The notes under the pieces were generated by a model. It had not been told where the DNA came from and searched no databases. It was given only the letters and a program-made list of their open reading frames with translations. 64,000 nucleotides of DNA from positions 1,240,001 to 1,304,000 of the forward strand of contig NZ_SAIQ01000001.1 in the NCBI RefSeq assembly GCF_004118155.1, in the 5' to 3' direction. Each line of letters starts with the position of its first letter. Within the stretch, counting starts at the first letter, position 1. The stretch comes from Edaphocola flava. Lineage in GTDB: Bacteria > Bacteroidota > Bacteroidia > Chitinophagales > Chitinophagaceae. Shown here piece after piece: positions 26,385 to 34,232 of this stretch. The position numbers and the translations under genes were made by a program.

Positions 26385-26828
26385 ATGGCCGCTATCAGGC
26401 ATTATTGCGCTTACCAGGATCGTTGTCACAGCGAAGTCCGGAGCAAATTGCTGGGCATGGAATGTTATGGGGAAGATCTGGAGGAAGCCATCAGTATACT
26501 GATAGAAGAAGATTTTCTGAATGAGGAACGTTATGCACAGGCCTATGCCCGCGGCAAGTTTCGTATGAATAAATGGGGGCGCATACGTATAAAGCAACAA
26601 CTGAAACTGAAAAAGGTATCGGACTATTGTATCCGGAAAGCCCTGGCTCAGCTGGATGAGGTTGAGTATGCCCATACCCTGCATGAACTCATGCAAAAGA
26701 AGCTGGCCACCCTTTCTGGTGAACGTAACGAATGGATACGCAAACAGAAAGTATACCAGCACCTATTACAAAAAGGGTATGAGTCGGATCTGGTACAGGA
26801 TACCTGGAAGTCATTTGACCCCCAGTAA
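26385..26828 (+). CDS. recX: RecX family regulatory protein
   Basis: 147 aa from ATG 26385 (an in-frame TTG at 26364 would add seven residues). Three-helix repeats: RHYCAYQDRCHSEVRSKLL, ISILIEEDFLNEERYAQAYARGKFRMNKWGRIRIKQQLK, and the C-terminal KVYQHLLQKGYESDLV. These are the RecX signatures, including RxKWGxxxIxxxL. RecX caps RecA filaments and restrains recombination. recA is not in the window. Divergent from ruvB, another recombination gene. Confidence 0.9.
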   Translation: MAAIRHYCAYQDRCHSEVRSKLLGMECYGEDLEEAISILIEEDFLNEERYAQAYARGKFRMNKWGRIRIKQQLKLKKVSDYCIRKALAQLDEVEYAHTLHELMQKKLATLSGERNEWIRKQKVYQHLLQKGYESDLVQDTWKSFDPQ

Positions 26829-26836
26829 TCATGAAC

Positions 26837-27271
26837 TTAGGCTTTTTTCTGTTTCGCTTCCGGAACAAATAGTTTATGACGGAAAAAATACAGCCATATA
26901 GAACGGGATTGTCGCATCATTACCGGTTGCACAACAATCAGTAAAAGCGCTGTAGCGGCCAGCCAGTAATATAGACTGTTGCCTATAAAAGAAAGACCGA
27001 AAAACAAGTAAGAGATGATAAAGGAAAATATGGTCAATCCTACAGATAAGCCATAGCTCACATAACCAGTACCAAAGAAAAATCCTGGTTCGGCATCAAA
27101 TTGTACGCCACACTCGGTGCATTGTTCCGGCATATCCAGCGTATGGGCCAGGTTATAAGGATTCCTGTAGGTAAATAGACGTCCTTTGCCACAATTGGGG
27201 CATTTACATTGAACGATCTGCAGCAGGCTTTGTTTATGTTCTGTCGTATTATATTCGGTTACGGTTTGCAT
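26837..27271 (-). CDS. DUF983 family membrane protein
   Basis: 144 aa. CKCPNCGKGRLF and CTECGVQFDAEPGFFFGTGYVSYG are the DUF983 signature: a CxxC pair, a second CxxC, then a glycine-rich step into the membrane. Two hydrophobic segments follow (VGLTIFSFIISYLFFGL, YYWLAATALLLIVVQP). The four cysteines suggest a bound zinc on the cytoplasmic side. Function unknown. Stop lies 8 bp from the convergent recX stop. Confidence 0.87.
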   Translation of the reverse strand: MQTVTEYNTTEHKQSLLQIVQCKCPNCGKGRLFTYRNPYNLAHTLDMPEQCTECGVQFDAEPGFFFGTGYVSYGLSVGLTIFSFIISYLFFGLSFIGNSLYYWLAATALLLIVVQPVMMRQSRSIWLYFFRHKLFVPEAKQKKA

Positions 27272-27359
27272 AATATCGGGTATTTAATACTGCAAAGTTC
27301 CGACCCTTCCGATAATTTTAATGGTACGAACAGTAGCTTGTATGGTATGATTGTGACGC

Positions 27360-28247
27360 CTATTCCGGCTTATAGGCATTGCGGAATTGTTCCGGTGTCA
27401 TTCCTGTATATTTCTTAAAGAACTTCCCGAAATTAGAGGCATCACTGAAGTCCAGCTCAAAGGCTATTTCATTGATATGCATACCGAAATTCACCAGCAG
27501 GCGCTTGGCTTCTAAAAGTAATCGATTGCGGATATAAGTGCCGGCAGGTAAGCCGCTGAAGGTTTTGCTGATGATATTGAGCTGGTGTGTGCTGACAAAC
27601 ATCATTTCGGCATACTCCTTTGGTAGTTTTTTCTGCCGGTAGTGCAGGCCTGTCAATTGTTCAAATTGTCTGAAAGCCGCGTAGTGTATATGTTCTGCAG
27701 TGCTGGCCGGATCTGTGGACTGCACTTGTCTGCCGGCAAGTATAAGGAACTGCAGCAGTAGTGTAGCCATGTATAGCGCGCTTTGTTTCCCCCCTTCCTG
27801 TTTCTCCCGGAGCATTTGTTCCAGTATAGACCAGGCCTTAGCTTTATCTGCATCAGAAAAGGATATTGTGCCGGAATGTATATCTTCCAGAACCGGCAAT
27901 TGTACCAGCAGTGCAGATGAAAGTTTCAGTGTGTCGAAAAATAAAGGAGAGAAGTTAATTACAATACCTTCCGCCTCTTCTGCACTGAACTCCCAGTTAT
28001 GCACCTGGCCGGGTTTCATGATATAAAAGGAATCATTACTAACAAGAAAGGTGTGAAAATCTATAGTATGCTGCCCGCTGCCTTTCCGGAAATAGGTCAG
28101 GTGATAGAAGCTATGGGTATGAATGCCCTGCAGGTGCGGATTACGGCTTACATATCCTCCGAAAGGCTCGATACTGATCAGGTCTTTCAGTATCTTATCT
28201 GTATTCAGGTTACAGATATCAAAACTGGGGTATACGTGTTGCGCCAT
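27360..28247 (-). CDS. AraC-family transcriptional regulator
   Basis: 295 aa from ATG 28247 (MAQHVYPSFDICNL). N-terminal cupin sensor: GIHTHSFYHLTYFRKGSGQHTI, FYIMKPGQVHNWEF. C-terminal double helix-turn-helix: STHQLNIISKTFSGLPAGTYI and NEIAFELDFSDASNFGKFFKKYTGMTPEQFR, the AraC signature. The inducer is unknown; the neighbouring genes give no hint. An upstream in-frame TTG (28295) would add 16 residues without family similarity. Confidence 0.9.
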   Translation of the reverse strand: MAQHVYPSFDICNLNTDKILKDLISIEPFGGYVSRNPHLQGIHTHSFYHLTYFRKGSGQHTIDFHTFLVSNDSFYIMKPGQVHNWEFSAEEAEGIVINFSPLFFDTLKLSSALLVQLPVLEDIHSGTISFSDADKAKAWSILEQMLREKQEGGKQSALYMATLLLQFLILAGRQVQSTDPASTAEHIHYAAFRQFEQLTGLHYRQKKLPKEYAEMMFVSTHQLNIISKTFSGLPAGTYIRNRLLLEAKRLLVNFGMHINEIAFELDFSDASNFGKFFKKYTGMTPEQFRNAYKPE

Positions 28248-28410
28248 GCTGCTAAAGAAAATCCGTAACAAATATACAGTCTTCCTCCGAGACAAGAGTC
28301 CGCTATGATGCTTTAGTGACCTGATCGGCAGGGAATAATACCTGGCAAAGCACCTTGATAAATTACCATTCTTTTTGCAAGGTACAGTACCATTTTATCA
28401 ACCGATTGAT

Positions 28411-28418
28411 TAGATTTG
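28411..28418 (+). promoter_or_regulatory. TAnnTTTG -7 element of apaG
   Basis: TAGATTTG, 15 nt before the apaG ATG. Confidence 0.5.
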
Positions 28419-28433
28419 CAGTAACAAGGCTAT

Positions 28434-28820
28434 ATGGTAAAGAAAATTACAGAGGGGATTTGTGTTACGGTAGAAACATTTTATCAGGACGCGCAAAGCA
28501 GTCCGGTAAATGGGGAGTATATGTTTGCCTATCGAATCACCATCGATAATTATACCGAGGTGCCTGTACAGCTGCTTCGCCGCAGCTGGTATATTGTAGA
28601 CAGCACATTGGGTCTGAGAAAAGTAGAAGGAGAAGGTGTAGTCGGACAAACGCCGATTATAGAGCCCAATGAAACCTTTCAGTATGTATCTGCTGCAAAC
28701 CTGCGCAGCGATATGGGCAAGATGTACGGTTCTTACCAGATGCTGAACCTGTACTCCCATCAGAAATTTGATGTGGTTATTCCTGAATTTATGTTACTGG
28801 CGCCTTTTAAAAGCAATTAA
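28434..28820 (+). CDS. apaG: ApaG domain protein
   Basis: 128 aa. ApaG fold: ICVTVETFYQDAQSSP, YMFAYRITIDNYTEVPVQLLRRSWYI, the conserved GVVGQTPIIEPNETFQYVSA and the final beta strands. This single-domain immunoglobulin-like protein is linked to metal and stress phenotypes in proteobacteria, but its biochemical role is unclear. Full family length. Stop lies 2 bp from the convergent rlmH stop. Confidence 0.93.
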   Translation: MVKKITEGICVTVETFYQDAQSSPVNGEYMFAYRITIDNYTEVPVQLLRRSWYIVDSTLGLRKVEGEGVVGQTPIIEPNETFQYVSAANLRSDMGKMYGSYQMLNLYSHQKFDVVIPEFMLLAPFKSN

Positions 28821-28822
28821 GC

Positions 28823-29296
28823 CTATTCGTGATGATAAGGGGTATTGTTTAAAATACTAAATGCCCGGTACACCTGTTCTGCAATCATCAGGCGAACGAG
28901 CTGATGGGGAAATACTAATTTAGATAAAGACCATATCTGGTTGGCACGATCGCGTACTGCATCTGTAACACCAAAAGCACCACCGATGAGGATCACCAAA
29001 GTGCGCACACCCTGATTCATAAAAGATTGGAACTGGCTTGCCCATTGGGTTGAATCCAGCATTTTGCCCCGCTCATCCAGCAGTATCAGGTAATGTTGTG
29101 CCTGTAATTTTTTGAGGATCATTTCCTCTTCCAGCTTTTTGGTGCGCTGTACATCTGTACTCACCAGCTTTTTTGGAAGCTGAAAAGTGTCCAGTTTGAT
29201 CTTGTTCCAGGGCATAGTCTTTTTGAAGTAATGTGCTATGCCGTTTTCAATAAAGCTGTCGTTCTCTTTTCCTATCGACCAGATCTCAATATCCAT
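28823..29296 (-). CDS. rlmH: 23S rRNA pseudouridine-1915 N3-methyltransferase
   Basis: 157 aa. SPOUT knot signatures: YLILLDERGKMLDSTQWA, VILIGGAFGV, SLSKLVFPHQLVRLMIAEQVYRA and the diagnostic end NTPYHHE. RlmH methylates pseudouridine 1915 in helix 69 of mature 70S ribosomes. Full length. Lies 21 bp after the L,D-transpeptidase gene on the same strand end-to-end with apaG. Confidence 0.96.
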   Translation of the reverse strand: MDIEIWSIGKENDSFIENGIAHYFKKTMPWNKIKLDTFQLPKKLVSTDVQRTKKLEEEMILKKLQAQHYLILLDERGKMLDSTQWASQFQSFMNQGVRTLVILIGGAFGVTDAVRDRANQIWSLSKLVFPHQLVRLMIAEQVYRAFSILNNTPYHHE

Positions 29297-29317
29297 CTAT
29301 TCTGTTGCTGCTTTTGA

Positions 29318-30082
29318 TTAAAATACGTAACGGCCTTTTTCGTCATACATTACTGGCAGAATGTTGTGGTTACGCTCAAAGTAATCGTAAGCAGATTTCA
29401 GGTTCACCCAGAATTTTTGTTTATCTACCTCGTGGCGGTACTCACGACCGAGGAAGTTAAGTCCGGCTTTATCGAAGCGGGTCGGGAAGATATGGTAAGG
29501 AATATTTACCTGCCCATTTAAACGGGTAGACAGGCATAAAGTATAAATCTCCTGTATGCCCTCGTCCGTCATAGGGATACAACCAACGGTCAGACAGCCA
29601 CCATGTACATAGATATCACCACCCGGCTTTTCCTGGTGGCTCAGGATCTGATCAGAATAGTTAGGATAGTTCACCAGCATAGACAGGTAGAAATCGCTTT
29701 TCGGGTTGAAATCGGCCAGGAAGTACAATCCTTCCGGCACCTGACGATCTCCTTCAGCACGCTTAGGGCCTAATACACCTGATAAGGCACAAACCTTATA
29801 TTTTTTATACAAAGTAAACGTATCTGCATTCTTATTTTTTACCCAAACCTCCAGCTCATTCTGTGCCTTGAAAGAACGCAGGTAAATATTGCTGGCAGGA
29901 TATTCCAGGCCTTTGCTTTTGAAATCATTGCGCAATGTATTGTCATATTTGGCATAAGCACTGACTACGCGAGGCATAGACATCTGGTAGCTTCTGAGCG
30001 TATTTACATCTGTAAACTGGGCTTGCGCTCCGGTAATGCCGAATGCAAGCAATAAAATGATATTTAGAAAGTATTTATTCAT
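29318..30082 (-). CDS. L,D-transpeptidase family protein (YkuD/ErfK-like)
   Basis: 254 aa from ATG 30082. Signal peptide MNKYFLNIILLLAFGITGAQAQ. The catalytic region GGDIYVHGGCLTVGCIPMTDEG has the HGxxxxxGC arrangement with nucleophile Cys, as in the murein L,D-transpeptidase group with the extended YafK-type motif. It would act in the periplasm on peptidoglycan cross-links or lipoprotein anchoring. A minus-strand TATTTTTG at 30107-30114 puts the transcript start downstream of a longer in-frame start (30145), which is therefore rejected. Confidence 0.87.
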   Translation of the reverse strand: MNKYFLNIILLLAFGITGAQAQFTDVNTLRSYQMSMPRVVSAYAKYDNTLRNDFKSKGLEYPASNIYLRSFKAQNELEVWVKNKNADTFTLYKKYKVCALSGVLGPKRAEGDRQVPEGLYFLADFNPKSDFYLSMLVNYPNYSDQILSHQEKPGGDIYVHGGCLTVGCIPMTDEGIQEIYTLCLSTRLNGQVNIPYHIFPTRFDKAGLNFLGREYRHEVDKQKFWVNLKSAYDYFERNHNILPVMYDEKGRYVF

Positions 30083-30106
30083 GTAAATAAGGCAATTATG
30101 AACATA

Positions 30107-30114
30107 CAAAAATA
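30107..30114 (-). promoter_or_regulatory. TAnnTTTG -7 element of the L,D-transpeptidase gene
   Basis: Reverse strand TATTTTTG, 24 nt upstream of the ATG at 30082. Confidence 0.5.
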
Positions 30115-30151
30115 ACGAAAAAATTAGTGTACTTGTCCTAAACATATATTA

Positions 30152-30191
30152 AAAAAATAAAAGGAGTGAAACATCACTCCTTTTATTTTTT
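30152..30191 (-). terminator. Terminator of the metalloprotease gene
   Basis: 18-bp perfect stem (aaaaaataaaaggagtga) with loop aaca, 15 bp past the 30207 stop. Confidence 0.9.
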
Positions 30192-30206
30192 ATATGATAA
30201 GCTATC

Positions 30207-32471
30207 TTATTTTAAGATCACCTGTTTCATTCCGTACTGGTTAGCTTTCAGGTTCTGGAAGTGCAGGTAATAAATACCTCTGCCCATTTCAGTTACCGGA
30301 ATACTTAATGATTCTTTCAGATCACCAGACCATACGCGCTGACCCAGAGCATTCAGCATCTGTACCTGCAGTATCTCACCGTTATACTGGTCGTTTTTGA
30401 TATTCAGGTTTTGTGTAGCCGGGTTAGGGAATACACTGATGTTATTATTCAGCTCCATATCACGAACGGAGTTAGGATTACCGTTGATCTTGAAGTTGGC
30501 ATGAGATACATCGAAGAATACATTACCTACCGCTTTAATCTTGATGCGGGCTTCTGTAGTGAACAGGTCCGGTGCAGTAATATCGAAGTTACCATCATTC
30601 TGAACATTGGTAGCCAGGATGATCGGGAATGTTTTACCACCGTCTTTAGACAAGTAGATATTCACAAAACCAGCCATGATGCTATCTGCCGGAGTCATGG
30701 TATTACCAATGCTCCAGGTAACAGTATATTTCTGACCAGGAGTCCAGGTTACATTTGTACTAGGAGTCAGGACACGGAAATCACCGGTATTGCCTTTTAC
30801 TACTTTAAGGCGTACAAAGCTGTCGATGATGTTGTGTGTACCCCATCCGTCAGTAGCAATGCTTCTTGCCGTTACTTTGAAAGACATATTTCTCGATACA
30901 TTCGGCAGGCGTGCACCTGAAGAAGAGTATTGGTTATTGGATAATAACAGGTAAGATGGGAATACGCGGATTCTGCTGGTGTCCGGATCCAGACTGCTGA
31001 AGGTAGGACCAGTTGTTACTGAAGCACCATTAGCTTCTACCATGGTGATCGGTCCTTTATCGGACTGCTCCCAGCAATAAGTAGTGGTAGCATTGCTGGC
31101 CACTGTTTTAAATGCTTCAGGAGAGATCAGTTCAAATGGAGTATTGGCCGGGATAATATGACGAACAGACAGGTTAGCCATAGTAATCGGCGTCTGACCT
31201 ACAGTAGTATTACCACAGGTCATACCTGTACTGGTCAGGAAAATGTTCATCTGCTGCAGATTATAACGGTTGTAGTAATCTGTGCTTACAGACGGTGTGT
31301 TATCTGCTGCGCAGGCACCATTGTAAGACATGATAGTGGTACCACTTCCCGGTTCGTAAGCAGATTCGTCCATACCGTTACCGCTACAGCCACCTGCTTC
31401 TGAAGTAAAGGTATGGCCGGCACCTAACTGGTGACCAACCTCGTGTATTACCGTACCGATATCGGAAGGGCCGCTGGAACCGCTCACCCCGCTGGCTTTA
31501 GAGCCATTGCTACAGGTAGAGGCCAGTGCAGCCAGACCACCACCGGCAGTATTGAATACGTGCCCGATATCATAATTGCCCGAACCAATAACGTTATTTA
31601 CGTTGGTCTGGTTTTCATCAATCAGGATATCATTAGTATCATTAGTATAAGGATCGGAGTTGCCATCCAGGTAGATTACGCTGGTGGTGCTGCTCACCAG
31701 TTTGAGGGATACAGATACTTCTCTTTCCCAAACCGCGTTAGCATTATTGATTGTAGCAGTGATCACAGCCAGTACCTGAGATACGGTAGGCACCGGAGAT
31801 CCGGTAACCGCCTGTGCATACTCGCCGGTACAAGCCATAGCCAGTCTGTATGTGTGACGGGAACTACCATTGGTACGTTGTGCCGTACTGCCTCCTGTTC
31901 CGTCCAGCTCTACCGGAGTCCCTTCTGTAAGGTTGCCCAGTTTTGCAGGATTACAAGCCGATGATACGGGTAAGCTATTGACATTCTTGCTGTAAGCAAC
32001 AGTATAATATCCGTTGGCATCGTAGCCATATGGCTCAATAGCAAAAGACTCATTGTTGTTGTATGAGAATACTCTTGCGAAGAATCCCATTGGGGTAGCA
32101 CTCATTTTAACCGTTACGCCACCGTCAGTAGTGGATATACCGGTATAGGTCTGGATATCCTGGTGCTGACTTTGCAAAGCCTCGTCCAGTACGGGTGTAT
32201 TCCATACGGTAAATGTTCTGAAAGTGCCGTCCGGAGCCGGAATAGACACTTTTACACCAGTTTCCGGGCTGGTTCCGGCACCTGCCAGCAGTGCGTTGAT
32301 ACCTTGCTGGTTTAAGGTCACAATGGAATATTCAGACGGAAGAAACGATTTAGGGTTTGCTGTAGGCGCTGATTTTCCATAAAAGCTGCCCCATAAACCT
32401 TGCTGAGCAAATGATGGGCTGTAGGCGGCTATGCATATGCTAGCGAAAGCGAGGTATGTAAATTTTCTCAT
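30207..32471 (-). CDS. T9SS-secreted reprolysin-like (M12B) metalloprotease
   Basis: 754 aa. Signal peptide to about residue 22, a propeptide-like region to about 200, then the metzincin domain: SSRHTYRLAMACTGEYAQ, GHVFNTAGGGLAAL, the zinc site HEVGHQLGAGH (HExxHxxxxxH) and the Met-turn region TIMSYNGAC. Two beta domains follow (FELISPEAFKTVA; VTWTPGQKYTVTWSIGN). A type A T9SS sorting domain ends the protein (ISVFPNPATQNLNIK...GIYYLHFQNLKANQYGMKQVILK). All zinc ligands and the catalytic Glu are present, so it should be active. Likely an extracellular protease; substrate unknown. Confidence 0.92.
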   Translation of the reverse strand: MRKFTYLAFASICIAAYSPSFAQQGLWGSFYGKSAPTANPKSFLPSEYSIVTLNQQGINALLAGAGTSPETGVKVSIPAPDGTFRTFTVWNTPVLDEALQSQHQDIQTYTGISTTDGGVTVKMSATPMGFFARVFSYNNNESFAIEPYGYDANGYYTVAYSKNVNSLPVSSACNPAKLGNLTEGTPVELDGTGGSTAQRTNGSSRHTYRLAMACTGEYAQAVTGSPVPTVSQVLAVITATINNANAVWEREVSVSLKLVSSTTSVIYLDGNSDPYTNDTNDILIDENQTNVNNVIGSGNYDIGHVFNTAGGGLAALASTCSNGSKASGVSGSSGPSDIGTVIHEVGHQLGAGHTFTSEAGGCSGNGMDESAYEPGSGTTIMSYNGACAADNTPSVSTDYYNRYNLQQMNIFLTSTGMTCGNTTVGQTPITMANLSVRHIIPANTPFELISPEAFKTVASNATTTYCWEQSDKGPITMVEANGASVTTGPTFSSLDPDTSRIRVFPSYLLLSNNQYSSSGARLPNVSRNMSFKVTARSIATDGWGTHNIIDSFVRLKVVKGNTGDFRVLTPSTNVTWTPGQKYTVTWSIGNTMTPADSIMAGFVNIYLSKDGGKTFPIILATNVQNDGNFDITAPDLFTTEARIKIKAVGNVFFDVSHANFKINGNPNSVRDMELNNNISVFPNPATQNLNIKNDQYNGEILQVQMLNALGQRVWSGDLKESLSIPVTEMGRGIYYLHFQNLKANQYGMKQVILK

Positions 32472-32602
32472 TTTTGAAAATTAAATATGTTTCAATTTAA
32501 AATTTATTAAGTTGCAATATAAAAAATGTAGGCGAGATTTCATAATTTCCATTTCACCTACTATAAAGACGATATTTAAGCGCTACAGGTTTGTATTATT
32601 TT

Positions 32603-33001
32603 TTAAGTTTCGTCCATAATGTCATCCCAGTCGCGACGTTGTTTCTTTGTAGGTCTGCCTACCTTGCTCAGACGCTTACCGGTATAGAAGCTGGATGACT
32701 CACTTTTTGTATTTGTTTTGTCCTCTTCCGGCGTCAGGTCTTCATAAAAATTGATCGCTTCACTATAGGCTTTGCGCTGCTGCAGCAGTCCGGTCACCTT
32801 AATAATCCATTTGCGGTCACTGGTCCGTATTTCATAAGTATCTCCGATAGCAACATTTCTGGATGGTTTTACTGCAGATTCATGCATTTTTACCCTGCCG
32901 GCATCGCAGGCATCAGTAGCCATACTTCTTGTTTTGAAAATACGGATACTCCACAGGTATTTATCAATCCTTAATTTCTCTTTTTCTGTTTTTTCTGCCA
33001 T
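32603..33001 (-). CDS. S4-domain RNA-binding protein (Hsp15-like)
   Basis: 132 aa from ATG 33001. S4 motif: LRIDKYLWSIRIFKTRSMATDACDAGRVKMH, then VAIGDTYEIRTSDRKWIIKV. The basic C-terminal tail (GRPTKKQRRDWDDIMDE) is typical of the Hsp15/HslR group, which binds stalled 50S subunits with nascent chains. The preceding in-frame TTG would add three residues. Separate unit; no heat-shock partner gene next to it. Confidence 0.88.
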   Translation of the reverse strand: MAEKTEKEKLRIDKYLWSIRIFKTRSMATDACDAGRVKMHESAVKPSRNVAIGDTYEIRTSDRKWIIKVTGLLQQRKAYSEAINFYEDLTPEEDKTNTKSESSSFYTGKRLSKVGRPTKKQRRDWDDIMDET

Positions 33002-33063
33002 AATACTCAAATTGAATTTCTATTGTCAAATGTACGATTTTAGGCTTCAGTTATTTTAAATAA

Positions 33064-33098
33064 AAGAGCGCCCGTTTATATTATAAACGGGCGCTCTT
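33064..33098 (-). terminator. Terminator of the DUF3276 gene
   Basis: aagagcgcccgtttata with its perfect complement around one base. Lies 39 bp past the 33137 stop on the minus strand. Confidence 0.85.
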
Positions 33099-33136
33099 AA
33101 TATATTTTTATGAGTAGTAAGGTATTACTCAGCTAA

Positions 33137-33535
33137 TTACATTTTCCATTCATCAACAGTAGTATCTTTCAACTCTACAGGAGTTGTATCGTAGCTTCCT
33201 TCCTGAGTTTCTGCAACAAATTGCTCTGTCTCATCATGGTTGAAAGCATCGAAATCAAAATCAGGCATTAAATCCGTTTTCACGAAGTCAATAGTTTCGG
33301 TCAGCGCTGCCAGAAATTTATTGAAATCTTCCTTGTACAAGAACATTTTGTGGCGATCGTAACCATCGTCGTTGAATCTCTTCTTGCTCTCTGTAATAGT
33401 GATAAAATAATCATTACCTCTCGTCTCGCGCACATCAAAGAAATAAGTTCTTCTTTTTCCGGCTTTGATCTTTTTACTAAAAGCTACCTCTGTGTTACGC
33501 TTATCATCGTAATTTTTGTTGTTTTCGTACGACAC
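33137..33535 (-). CDS. DUF3276 / PUR-alpha-like nucleic-acid-binding protein
   Basis: 132 aa, GTG start at 33535 (no ATG upstream in frame before the promoter). KAGKRRTYFFDVRETRGNDY followed by FITITESKKRF and HKMFLYKEDFNKFLAALTETIDFV is the DUF3276 family, whose Spirochaete/Bacteroidota members adopt the PUR repeat fold and bind single-stranded DNA and RNA. An acidic C-terminal tail follows (residues about 95-132). A consensus promoter lies 38 nt upstream. Likely abundant; targets unknown. Confidence 0.88.
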   Translation of the reverse strand: MSYENNKNYDDKRNTEVAFSKKIKAGKRRTYFFDVRETRGNDYFITITESKKRFNDDGYDRHKMFLYKEDFNKFLAALTETIDFVKTDLMPDFDFDAFNHDETEQFVAETQEGSYDTTPVELKDTTVDEWKM

Positions 33536-33572
33536 CGTTCTGTTGATTTTAATGTGAATGAGAATATGTATG

Positions 33573-33602
33573 CAAAAATAATAAAGTAAAGAATTTTACC
33601 AA
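33573..33602 (-). promoter_or_regulatory. Promoter of the DUF3276 gene
   Basis: Reverse strand: TTG (33602-33600), 19-nt spacer, TATTTTTG (33580-33573). Same spacing as the promoter at 21447. Confidence 0.75.
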
Positions 33603-33629
33603 ATATTTGAAATTATTTTTTTATGATGG

Positions 33630-34112
33630 TTAACTCCGGTTAAAAATGGGTGTATTTCCCGTAAAAAAAGTCAACCAGGCATTGCAGCCACGCTGTATCA
33701 GATCAAATACAGGCGCGTATCCCGACTCATCTCCGTACCATGGGTCAGGTACAGATGCCTGCTTGCCGGGAGAGAGGCTGTCGAGAAAGAAATGGACCTT
33801 TTGCAGGGCTGTTTCAGAGGGTGCCAGACGGCTTACATCATCATAAACATCTGCTGCCATCACGAGGATATGGTCGTAGGTGTCAAAGTCGCTGCTGCGA
33901 AATTGCCTTGCCCGTTGATGACTGATATCGATTCCATATTGCCGGCAGACTTTCTGAGAAGAACGATGGGGGCTTTCTCCAGTATGATAGTTGTTGGTGC
34001 CTGCAGAATCAATCTGCCAGTCAAGGCCCTGTTCTCGTACGATATGTTGCATAACTCCTTCAGCAATAGGAGATCTGCAAATATTTCCGAGGCATACCAT
34101 TAAGATTTTCAT
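33630..34112 (-). CDS. Low-molecular-weight protein-tyrosine phosphatase
   Basis: 160 aa. The active-site loop CLGNICRSP (C-x5-R-S) comes at residues 7-15 and the general acid is in VPDPWYGDESGY. SAGTNNYHTGESP and the ISHQRARQF region are standard. Such enzymes remove phosphate from protein tyrosines or, in polysaccharide operons, from tyrosine autokinases. The divergent gene at 34233 is a CapD-type dehydratase, so a surface-polysaccharide role is plausible but not shown. Confidence 0.94.
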   Translation of the reverse strand: MKILMVCLGNICRSPIAEGVMQHIVREQGLDWQIDSAGTNNYHTGESPHRSSQKVCRQYGIDISHQRARQFRSSDFDTYDHILVMAADVYDDVSRLAPSETALQKVHFFLDSLSPGKQASVPDPWYGDESGYAPVFDLIQRGCNAWLTFFTGNTPIFNRS

Positions 34113-34197
34113 TTATATAATTGTGGTTTTTTTTCAACAAAAGGTAAATTAACATTGGAAAAACTAAATTATACTCGGACAATACAAGGCTTTTGCC

Positions 34198-34205
34198 TAG
34201 CTTTG
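34198..34205 (+). promoter_or_regulatory. TAnnTTTG -7 element of the capD-like gene
   Basis: TAGCTTTG, 27 nt before ATG 34233. Confidence 0.5.
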
Positions 34206-34232
34206 TGATAATTTAACATAATTATACACTTT